DNA from: Salvator merianae
Lineage: Eukaryota > Chordata > Lepidosauria > Squamata > Teiidae
Assembly (NCBI GenBank): GCA_003586115.2
Contig: QVOM02000115.1
Coordinates: 6,393,524 to 6,457,523, forward strand
DNA length: 64,000 bases
Direction: 5' to 3'
Part shown: positions 13,653 through 23,999 of the stretch, in pieces
How the letters are laid out: every line of letters begins with the position of its first letter
Numbering within the stretch: the first letter of the stretch is position 1
Translations under genes and position numbers: made by a program
Notes under the pieces: generated by a model
Seen by the model: only the letters and a program-made list of their open reading frames with translations
Told to the model about the DNA's origin: nothing
The model's database searches: none

Positions 13653-14727
13653 AAAGAATTAAAAAAAATAAAACAAAGATTATACTAAAGATTTAAGTTC
13701 CTACAAACTGGGCTAGATGCTTTCCACATTATGACCCAAGCCAAGATTTTCACTTACAATACTGTACACTATCTGGAATCTAGGAAAAGGGAATCAGGAT
13801 CCCTTTTCGTAGATCATGGGCCTTACAACTGAAATTTCTGTCTGAATAAGGAAATTAGGTAATAATTAGGTAAATTAGTAAAAATGTGGATAGCGAGAGT
13901 ATGGGTAACAAGAGATCAGTGTATAACCAAAATATTATCTACTCTGCTCAAATAAACTTAGAAAATTTGGCAAGACTTGGTTAGGGAAATGCTTGCATAC
14001 AACCCAGCCTACAAATGGATACTCATTTTTTTTCTCTTTCTGACCCTTTGAAAGTTTATTATACAATATGTTATAAATATATACATTTGTATTCATTTTA
14101 TAGAATTGAAGAGAAGATGCTGTACTTGACCTTTCAATTCTTTTTTTTCATTTTCCATTCCCCACTTCTTTTCTCTCTCTTTTAACCTCTCCTTTTCTTT
14201 TCATTTTTTTCCTTTTTCTTTCTTTTTGGCCTTTTATATATGAAGTGAACTACAGTATTTTCCTCAATCAATAAACCTATATTTGAAAAGGACCCAAGGA
14301 CATGGGTGCAATACCCAGTTCTTTTTCCACTCTCTGTGTTCTTTTATCAGGCTGAAAGTGCAAAGCATAGCTATTCTTGACACTTATGCAATCTTTCCAA
14401 GCAGTGAGAGGCACTTAGAGCAGATTAGTGTGCTTTCAGGTACAAAAACAAAGAAACACAGCAATGCCAATGGCCTCACCTATCTTTAGACTAACAGCAA
14501 TACTAGCCAGTGCAGCAGTTACAAAGAGGGAGGAAGAGAATACTGTACAATGTGTTTACTTGGGTGAGTTTAGTTTGTCTGGTTACTGCTGCCTATCCCT
14601 GCCTATCATTGGGGGTAAAGTGAACTCAAGCTCTGTCCCAGCCCACAAGGTATCTTAGTAGCTACCTTACAGGCTTGGCACGGGCCCCTACAGGTACAGA
14701 AAAGATTGCTTCTCTTAGCTTCCAGTG

Positions 14728-14905
14728 CTGCGGTATGGAAGGTGCGGGAGTAGATCGGGCCACAGATGTCAGGCTGACTCAACAAAATGAATGTGGGCAG
14801 AACTGAGCCTCCCTTACTGCGGTATGGAAGGTGTGGGAGTAGATTGGGCCACAGATGTCAGGCTGACTCAACAAAGTGAATGTGGGCAGAACTGAGCCTC
14901 CCTTA
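14728..14905. repeat. 89-bp tandem duplication (two copies)
   Basis: Copy 1 spans 14728-14816 and copy 2 spans 14817-14905. Both begin CTGCGGTATGGAAGG and end CTGAGCCTCCCTTA. Only about three substitutions separate them, so the duplication is recent compared with the surrounding repeats. No coding meaning is seen. Confidence 0.95.
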
Positions 14906-16199
14906 CTGGATGAGGAAAAATACAGGATGCATCCAGACAGAGTAAAAACCCTGTATTATTTTCAAATTGAATCTCATTTCCCAGACACGATCACAGTGTT
15001 CCTGAGACAATCCCCAAATATAGACCCAATTTCCTGAGTTATCATTATTCTGATAAAATTAATTATCATAGGACAATATTCTATTATTCCATAATTGCAG
15101 CTTTGTATGGATTACTGCACTGAGAACTACAGCAAGAGTTCTGTGTGAGCTGTCGCTACCAGGAAATACTTCATGTGATATTATTGGTCACCTGTACAGT
15201 GCAATAGGACAGAAAATCTTGCAGCTGTAACATCAGTTTGCTGCTACAGCAAATACTGAAACACAGAGTATCGATCTAATGTTTAGATAATGTGGGATAA
15301 TTATGGATGTGCTTTATACCAGTAAACTGATAAATTGCAGAATAAATAAGTGATATCTGGAGATGGTCAGAATCAGCTCCTATAGTTCACTCTCTGCAAG
15401 AGCAAAGATTGCATATATGGTGGTTACAGTACTGGACAGATGACCCACTAAAACAGGCAAGGCCTATATGAACATTTCTAGAATAGTGGTCTGGTATCAT
15501 ATGCATAAATGAAGTAGAAGTGGTATGAAGGCAATAGGGACTTCCATTTCATTTGCACAGGGTATTAGAGAAGAAGGGATTGGAAAAGAAGCATTATATA
15601 TTTGTATTCTATTCTTCTTTCTATTCCACTTTCCCTCCAACAGCTGAATCTTGGAATGACTATTAACTATTGTATAGATCTGTCATAGCTGTTCTTGAAT
15701 GCCAGGTAAGTAATCTTTAACTTGATGTAAATGAGAAGGCTGAGCTGGTGTGCTATGCTGTGACCAGGACAAGGGGAGCATTCCCTAGGCATTTTCCTTT
15801 CAGATTTGCATTAAATAAGATGACACAGTTCAAGGCAGTCTGGTGGAAGTAACAAGAACAGCTCTGGTTCTATTGTGGATCAGTTTCAGTTTCCCTTATT
15901 GTGATCTGAGGATGCAAACAACCTGCTCAAATGGCTAGGCCAACAACATACTTTTTAACCCATAGCACCATAACTTATAACAGCTAACCAAAGAAATATG
16001 GCACTGTGAGCCCTGAATCTAGAAAATATGTCAATGCAAAAAGGGAATGTTGTCTGTGGTGCATCTCACATCCAAAAGAGCCCCCATGAGCCTTGAAGAA
16101 GTTTATCTCTTCTTTTGGAGTAAGGTGTTAGAGGGAGTGGTGGTGATCAAGATGTAGGTAGCCCTGGAGAAGACAAAGTATTTAGAACCTTACTGGTTC

Positions 16200-16426
16200 T
16201 TTTCAGGGCTCATCTACACATAAGTTTTAATCCAGTTCACTTTCAGAGTGAGAGAACACATCAGCAAAGTGACAAGCTCTTTTCTTTCACAATTATCAAA
16301 TCCAGAAAATCCACCTTTGAGTTAAACAATGTGGAAAAAAAATGACATGACACTTTGCTGCCATCTTCTCTCACTCTGAAGGCAGACTGAAATTGGATGC
16401 AAACTTAAGTGTAGATAGGTTTTCAG
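16200..16426. mobile_element. Foldback (MITE-like) element with inverted arms
   Basis: The left arm (16207-16271) and right arm (16351-16419) are inverted repeats of about 65-70 bp with indels; the shared block TTCAGAGTGAGAGAA is well conserved. TTTTCAG occurs immediately outside both arms (16200-16206 and 16420-16426), a probable target duplication of 7-8 bp as in hAT elements. The 80 bp between the arms hold nothing recognisable. It is a non-autonomous DNA element. Confidence 0.7.
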
Positions 16427-16880
16427 TCTCCCAGTAGTTTTTGATACCACTGACCATGCTTTATTAAAATACTGAATCTTAGGAATTACAGACACTGCAT
16501 TAGATAGCTCTACTCTTATTTCCAGGATTGAGTCCAGACCATCTGAGTTTTGCTTGCCTCCATAAAAGCTCATATGTTGATCTCTTTTCCCATGTAGAAA
16601 CATGTACATGGCAGCTGTCATCAGTAAATTTGGAATGAAGTGATATTGAATACTTTTGCTAACAGCATCCACATTGCCAACAGCTTATAGAGATGCTTTG
16701 ACTTTGGATTCCTGCAGGGAATCAATGGACCTTTCCACAAACCGAATCAAAACTTGCCAGCTATTAGGAAGGAGAGGAGCTGTACTGAAAGATGGTATAG
16801 ATGGTATTGATAACCAGTGTACCTGTGGTGCCTCACCGGAGTCCTACAGTCTTTAGGATTAAAAAAAGACCAGAGTATCT

Positions 16881-17117
16881 CATTTGTAGCAGTTTGTGGG
16901 CTGTTGTGCCATGTTCCACAGTTCTTCTGAGAACCTAAACTTTCAGATGTAGCTACAATATCTATCTTCATAGGATTTGACAGTTGTTTCTGACTCTTCC
17001 AGAAGTCAAATCCTCTGAAGGTGGATATCGTAGCTATATCCGAAAGCTTAGGTTCTCAGAAGAGAACATGGCACTCTTCTGGAACATAGCACAACAGCCC
17101 AAAACCTGCTAGAAATG
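16881..17117. mobile_element. Inverted pair of Penelope-type terminal repeat units
   Basis: The left arm (16881-16982, minus-sense unit) and right arm (17005-17117, plus-sense unit) are reverse complements around a 22-bp spacer. The right arm carries about 18 extra bases that look like a local duplication. A third unit of the same family stands alone at 53869-53984. In the plus-sense unit, CTGAAGG (17015-17021) is followed by a hairpin (17023-17041) and GAAA (17042-17045), then GCTTAGGTT. This is the layout of the minimal hammerhead ribozymes in Penelope-like element terminal repeats. The family assignment rests on that layout and on a GAACATGG...CAACAGCCC tail. Confidence 0.6.
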
Positions 17118-18849
17118 AGATTGAAACTGGCTGTGAAAACCTACATTCTGTCAAGACCAAAGTAGTAAACAAATGCCTGTGAACAATGAGTTTCAGAGTG
17201 CCCTAAACAGACCCTCAAAATATTCTGCCTACTTACAGAAACAACAAGACTTTTACCAGCTATATGCATGGTTCTTTTTCAAGAATGCAGGTTAATAACC
17301 CTCCTCTATATTGTTAATAGATAGATTTCATAAGAGGTTGTGCCCTTGCTATTCTGATGAGGTTAAGTCTCTAACCAAAAAGGGTAAGTGGACAGCGCTC
17401 CACTACAGCAGTGCTCCACTGCTGCTCAGAGCTTTCCCTTTCTCCATCATGCATCTTTAAATTAAGGGTTGCCTCTCATGTATGCAAAATCTACTATGCT
17501 CAGCAAGATCAATGTCCATGCAGATTTACAAAGAAGTGAAAACTTACAGGGTCTCAGCTACCATAGGCTCTACATATTCTAGTTCCCAGTACCACTTCCA
17601 TTTAGGCGCTTTGCCTTTCACTCCACCAGTCATATGGGCACCAGTGATCCCTAACACATGTACTCCTATACTATCTCGTATATAAATTTTAGACACTATT
17701 TACTTGACCCAATTTTGACTTGCATGTTATTTTGATTATTTTTTAAAGAACCTTTTAATTAATACAAACCTTACTGCTACTGACCAAGCTGCAAAATTTT
17801 GCTGTTCTGCTAGAATACAATATTAACTAATTAGATAGGTGATGTTTTATTTTTTTCCTTTAGTCAATCTGACTGATCAAGGAACATAATGAAGTATTCA
17901 GATTCTGAAAGGGCTAAGCAGTCTATTCTATCTATATGATTCTATCTTTGCATTAGCTCTGAATAGAATTTGACTACTATCAAGAGGTTGTAATGGAATG
18001 GATATGAACTAATAAAATGAAACCAAGTCCAGTTAAGATAGATATACGTTTATTACAGATTCCTGACTTTGAAAAATACAGAGCATCCTACTTTTGAAGG
18101 GCATCATATCTGAACAGCTGGAGCTCCTTCAGCTCTAGTTTTGAATGAATTCACAAGTACATACCTGCCTAAGCACTAAGATGATCAAACTGTCATCCAG
18201 ATTTGATAAAAACTAACCTGAAAACACTTCAGAACAATTGCTTTATAATGCATAATCTGTACATACCTGCTAATGAACCCAACAATGTAATTCTATTACA
18301 AATGATGATTAAAGTCTTCCTCAGGTGTGATTTAAATAATTATAAATGAATGTTTCAGAGACTCATATATTGTTTTAAATCAATATTGCCCTGACAGAAA
18401 TTGTCTTTCCTTCCATTTTAGTACTTTTCTGAGCTGGATTTGGTTATTGCAGATGTTTCACCAGCAAGCTAGGTACCATTATCAGTGCAAAATATTTCTC
18501 CTTGATTGTTGGTGATATATACCACTGAGCTTTTTCAATGAGCTGTTGGGTAACAAAATGCTGCTCAAGAATATCAAAAAACCATGAGAAATTCTGCAGT
18601 GGATTTGATCTGTGGCCATTTAGTCTAGCAGTTTGCTTTTGCAGAGGCCAACAAGTGCTCAGGGAAGCCCATCAGCAAAACCTGAAGATATAGCTTGCTC
18701 TGTTTGCAGTCTCCCAGCAGCTAATCTTTTTTGATAGCCTTGGCTTCCTTGAATTGGCTCAAGTCTTCCTGAAACCATCAAAGATGGGAGCAAACACCAC
18801 ATCTTATGGGAAAAAATCTCAAAGGGTAACTATGTGTTGTATTTTTTTT
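17118..18849. other. Intronic DNA, nothing recognised
   Basis: AT-rich, with only short chance open frames. No transposon family recognised by eye. Confidence 0.55.
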
Positions 18850-19110
18850 TTAAAATAATTCTTTCATCTGTTCTGATTTGTCCATGATTCAGCTTCATTG
18901 GATGACCCCAGTTTCTAACATTTGGGTAAACAAACTCCTCTTTATCCACTTTGCCAATACCATGCATAATTTTATACACCTCTATTTTGTCTCCTCTCAT
19001 TCATCTCCTTTTTAGAGTAAAAAGGTCCAGATGCTGCAACTTTATACAGAAGCTCCTCTAACCCCTTTATCATTTTAGTCTGAACCTTCTCCAATTCTGC
19101 TATACCTTAT
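18850..19110 (-). mobile_element. CR1/L3-type LINE fragment
   Basis: Read on the minus strand, this segment has the conserved CR1 stretch coding for a RGD(K)IEVYKIMHGIGKV-like peptide followed by a GHPMKLN-like one, which sits just upstream of the carboxy end of the CR1 ORF2 product. Frame is not maintained. It is an old truncated copy. Confidence 0.75.
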
Positions 19111-20427
19111 ATCTGTTCATGACTGTTCTTCATGACAACACTGCTAACTTAGGTTCAGGGAAAAACTGCTTATCTACAGCAGTAAATTCTTTCTTCACTG
19201 CTGCCATAGAAATAGCTGCAACTCCAAACCAAGAACAAGCTGTGAGATGCAAATGATAGAAATAAAACAAGGCCCTGTCTATCTGCACATCTTTCACCCA
19301 TATGTTAGATGGTTTACCATTTTTAAAAACTATCAAGGAACATTAGAGGACAAAAAATAGTGCAACACGGTCAAGAATGGCAAAACATTAAGTTGTGCAT
19401 AATGGTCCTTCAACACTCCCTGTATATGTCAATATTATTGAAAAATGTGAAATGTTGCACAAATGGCAAGATTCGAGAACAATTCCAATACTTTCCTCAG
19501 TTCCGCAATGGAAAGGCAAAAGGGAAGTGCAGGAAGCAGAAGAAGACATGAGATTTGTTTTAGAGAACAGCAGAGAGTCCTCTAGTGAAACCCGGGGAAA
19601 GTAGTAAAAGGGATGAATATTACCCTGAGACATTTAAAAATTCTAATACAGATGATCATAGCTGGGAAGAAAATCTATCCAGCTCAGAAGAAAAAAAGTA
19701 GCTGTGGCTACTGGTTCTGATGCTCCAACTCTATGAAGGTGCTTCTGAGGGTTGGTGGTGGGCCTAGGTTCTCCAGTACCAGGGTGCCACAAGCAACAGA
19801 CTATGCTAGTGAAATGCAGAAATGGCAGGTAGTACCACAGAACCCCATAAAAGTGGATATCAAAAGAAAAAGGATGCATTTTGTAGGCATGCTGGGACCA
19901 ACACTAGGCAGCAGGAGGTCCAGTCTAATAAAAACATTGTATCTTTTCACTGCTGAGACATTGCCTATTATAATCAGGAAGATAAATAGTTAAGTAGTAC
20001 AGAGGTGCAGGTTCCAGAATGAGGTTCCTCTAAGGGGTCAGATGTTATACTCAAAGTTTCTCCTGGTCTCCTATATCATGGCAGCAAGGATATGACTGAG
20101 GAGCTACAGTGTTCATGTGGGAGAATGAAATACTTCATGTACTTCATGGGGTTAAAAAGATTCACTGCCATCATTTCACACTTGCAATCTGACAAACAAG
20201 CTGACATAAGACAACAGATGAGCCTTTACAGATCAACCCCAGGAATACAAAAGTGTTGCTTTGGTACAAAACCAATTCACTTTCCATAAACTGTGTGGTT
20301 TCTTTACCCATATTTATATAGCTTCCATTCCCAACTATCGGAGTATTGGACCCACAATGAAAGACATACAAATAAACTATTCCAAAAAAAGAGAGGAATG
20401 TATACGGATATTTAATAATCTCCAAAG

Positions 20428-20466
20428 AACATAGAATCACAAAGAATCACAACCTCAAGGGATAAA
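20428..20466 (-). mobile_element. Possible CR1 3' tail remnant
   Basis: CATAGAATCACAAAGAATCA with a following CCTCAAGGGAT resembles the reverse complement of the CR1 3' octamer tail. It is very short, so the assignment is weak. Confidence 0.35.
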
Positions 20467-21756
20467 CTATATTCTCTCCCTTATCAGTTGCCAAAACAAT
20501 TTCCATTACACTCATGCAGCAGGGACAATAGAAGTAATTATACCCGGCTACATGTCTGGTAAATGCTAGTTTAACAGTATCAATAAAACTACCAATTATG
20601 ACGGAGGTTTTATAACTAGAATCTTATGATCCTGGTTTGTAGATGGTCTACAAACATCTAAAGATAAACAAAACCTCAATTCAAAATGAGGAAGCATGCA
20701 AAAAGAAAACCCAGTGGAAAGAATCCCTGTTGATCATTCTCAGTGTGCTTTCAGTCAAGAGAAAAATAGAGAGTCTTCAATACACAACAAAATGAAGTCT
20801 GACTGTAAGAGGAGATATGACATAATCAGAAAAACTAGAATTCCCCACTAAAGCCTTAAAAAAAACACATATATAAAAATATACCTGCATGTAAACAATA
20901 CAAGTCTGGGATTAAAAATGCAAATATTAAAAAAATAAAATAAAACAAGTACTTATAATCAAGTACTTGCATTCTCCCTAGCCCTGCTTTGGGATTTCTG
21001 TGGCCTTCTCAATGCAATGCCGTTTGCAACATTAAGAAAATGTGTTACAAGGTTATCATGGGAAATGCAGCAAAGACTATGAGTTTCCTGCTTATGCACT
21101 TGTGGCAAGGAGCATACAAAGTCACCTCACTGGGAACTTCCAGGAGACAACAAGCATGCTTAAAAAGGGGGGGGGGGGTTAGTTAGCTGCTAGAAATTCC
21201 CAGTGAAGCATCTTTATATGCAGCTTGCCAGATGTGAAGGTAAGCATATTTATGCTGGGATTTAATGTCTGGATCTGGAAGGCCCACTTCAAACACATGC
21301 AAATCCCAGGGAAGTGTATGCCTGTCTGACACCAAAACAGGAATAAGATCAAAACAGTCATTGCAAATGGAGTCTATTGACAGAGGAAAATCAAGTGCTA
21401 AGCGTAACCTACTATAAAATATGAACAGTAGTCAGCATTTTATTTAAATATCTTTTGACATCTACACAGTACAAACACTGTTAAGCTGTGTTGCCTGTTT
21501 TTTTGTACAGGTTATATTTTGAAAATTAAGAAAGTGGGGAAAAGACAATACTTTACAAAGCATACATAGTTACTCCTGCCTCATTTAACAATCAGCACTA
21601 CAGCCCCGTGTAACCACTGCCAATTAATGGTGTGGATTGGTGCAAGCTACCAAGACAAGAGCTAGCTTTGTTTCAGAAATCCATGGATCTGGATTATAAC
21701 AGTTAAGTCATATAGCTGGACCTTGTATTCAGTGAAAATTCTAACTGGCCTAAGCC

Positions 21757-21885
21757 CTACAAGTATAGTGTTGTGGCTAGAACATCAGGCTAGGGCTGAG
21801 GTTCAAATCTTCACTCAACCGCGGAAGTTTCTTGGGTGATCTTAAGCCTCTCAGTGTAACCTTGAGTTCTTTGTTATATAAATGA
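21757..21885 (+). mobile_element. CORE-SINE (MIR type)
   Basis: A tRNA-like head with a B-box-like GAGGTTCAAATCTTC is followed by a core resembling the MIR core (CTTGGGTGATCTTAAGCCTC) in the usual spacing. The copy is diverged and its 3' half is poorly preserved. Confidence 0.65.
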
Positions 21886-22214
21886 AATAAATAAGTCACA
21901 CTAGTGTTTTTTATCATTTCCACTGCTTCCTGCTCCATCTCAGCCCTCAATTCAAAGTGCTGGCTTTGACTGCAACATTTGTATCACTTGCAATTGAGAA
22001 TGAGCATCTCTTTCTGCATATATGTACCCATTTATTAGGTAAAGCTGTCCTTTAGATGCCCTCTCAACACAATTTAATGGCCATAAAAGAGACAACTTTG
22101 TCAGTTCGGTCCCCAGATACAAAATCGTTTACACAAGGAAATACAGATTGAACCTTCATATTTTGGGTGCCTAAGGCTTTATTTTTTAAGACATTCTCAT
22201 AACTATTTGCAGAA

Positions 22215-22405
22215 TTGTTTTAAGCTCACTGATAAAGCAAACTGGCTGGAAAGCACAGCGTTGTCGGTTCGACCTCTAGCTTCTCCCCAGAAGTATGCAA
22301 TGGCAAACGCACTTCTGTATCTTTGCTAATAAAACTGCATAGAGATGCCCATGGAGTCAACCAGGAGATGACCATGACTCTGGTACCCAACAACTATCTC
22401 TGCAT
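22215..22405 (+). mobile_element. tRNA-derived SINE with BovB-like body (diverged copy)
   Basis: The head is GCTCACTGATAAAGCAAACT with B box GGTTCGACC. The body AATGGCAAACGCACTTCTGT is followed by AAAACTGCATAGAGATGCCC, then a tail region TCAACCAGGAGATGACCATG. It is the same family as the copy at 38655-38872. Confidence 0.7.
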
Positions 22406-23544
22406 TTCACAACTAGCATCATGGTTTGTTCCTAGCACTACTAGAGTTCATTATGACTAAAAGCACCACTATAGGGATGTGTGAAGATTTATTTTATTCT
22501 CTACTCTTATCAAGGACTATTTTTTTTGTAAATAGTTATACTAATTATTAATATTTTATTAGGTTCTCTGATTTTTAAATTTTAATTTTTCACTGCCCAC
22601 AGAACAGAGAATATGCTGTTAATAAAATAATAATTAATAACTTGCAATACAATAATGAGAAAATAAAGTATATATCATGAAAAGGCTTTTTTCCCCTACA
22701 TTTGCAAGCAGGCACCTCCAGCTCCCACAATAATATAAAAAACTGATGCACTAACTAATATTTGAGCTTATTAATATGCTGTCATAATGAGCAAGCTTGA
22801 ATGCTGTACAGCTTAATTAAGATTTTCTATTCAAGAAACTATATTGATGGAAAGGCAAATTAGAATATTGTTAACGAACTCTGATTCATAGAAGTATAAA
22901 TTCATATTTGGATAGGCATGAGAAGTGACAGTTTTGAACATGTTACGAGTATGTCTAAAAATTCAATTTATTAGTTTTCACTGTAATGAGCACAGATAAT
23001 CCTGTTACCAGGAACTCCTGTTTACCAGGCCATTCAAAGAATTATAAGCAAAAAAAGAATCAAGAAGAATAAACCCTAGCAGTTTGCAAGTTTTATTTTT
23101 ACTTCCCTCTTAAAACACAAAGAGAAGCAGCATGTCTTACAGCTTTACTAACACAAAAGCTAACACAGGAAACTATTCATAAAAAAAAGCATCATCCAAC
23201 ACCAGTGTAAACTAGGAAAGAGAACACAGAGCATAAGACAAAAAAAGTCTCTCTTTTTCTCTCTGCTTCTCTCTTTCTCTTTATCAGCTCCAAGATACTG
23301 AGAGACTCCAGTCTAGTGAAAAAGGGAACAATGCAGATGGCTATAAGAATTAAACATGGCTTCCTTTTATAATAAAAGAAGATATAAGGAGGTTAGTTCA
23401 CAAGAAGGCAGCTTCACACAAGTAATTCCTACCTTGATCCTAAGCATATATATTCAGAAATTAAGTTCTATTAGGATCAGATAAATGTTTTCACAACTAC
23501 ATGAGTACCACACCAATTCTTTTGGAAAACAGTAACTCCAAGTG

Positions 23545-23965
23545 TGATCCCTTTATGGGTCACTGCAATGATGTGGGGAAGTGGCTTGTGTATGCAGCTA
23601 TGAGGTATGCCATGCAGGGCCACCCAAGACTGACAGGTCATAGTGGAGAGTTCAGACAAAAGGTGAAGGAAATGGTGAACCACTCCAGTACTCCTGCCAA
23701 GAAAACCCCATGGACAGTATCAAAAAGCTAAAAGATATGACACAAGAAGATGAGCTCCTCCAGTCAAAGGTATCCAATGTTACAGATACAGAAAGAGTGA
23801 AGTTGCTAGGCCAAATCTGAAAGGACACTCAGTTATGGATCTGTCTGATGGTGAAAAGAAAGTCCAGTGCTATAAAGAACAACATTGCAGAGGAATCTGG
23901 AATGTAAGATCCATGAAAGGCAGCAGTCACGGAAGCAGTTCTCAAGAATGAGAAATCAAAACCAG
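23545..23965 (+). mobile_element. RTE-BovB LINE, 5' UTR fragment
   Basis: It contains the BovB leader blocks CCATGCAGGGCCACCCAAG, GGTCATAGTGGAGAGTTCAG, CACTCCAGTACTCCTGCCAA and AACCCCATGGACAGTATCA in order. It then runs to the start of the coding region (AAGAACAACATTGCAGAGGA). The copy stops there. The same blocks occur in the copies at 45.0 and 61.7 kb. Confidence 0.9.
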
Positions 23966-23999
23966 GTAGTCTTCAAGAGTAAAGATTTCTAATGAATTT

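Larger units (their letters stand above)
12041..13668 (+). mobile_element. L1-like retrotransposon with ORF1 only, bounded by target duplications
   Basis: The element begins GACTTCCGGGGAAGATGG, an L1-style 5' end, and finishes in an (AT)n run and an A-rich tail. An 18-bp target duplication with one mismatch flanks it: 12023-12040 and 13669-13686 (both end AAAGATTATACT). Inside are a GC-richer 5' UTR, one ORF1-like frame at 12723-13103 and an A-rich remainder. No endonuclease or reverse transcriptase is recognisable, and 1.63 kb is far too short for a full L1. Because both ends and the target duplication are present, this looks like a complete, non-autonomous insertion, comparable to the ORF1-only HAL1 elements of mammals, rather than a 5' truncation. 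Mobilisation by a partner L1 is inferred. Confidence 0.8.

Noticed and set aside
16322..16672. A 116-codon minus-strand frame.
   Set aside because: Its last third is the right arm of a foldback element. The rest shows no domain.
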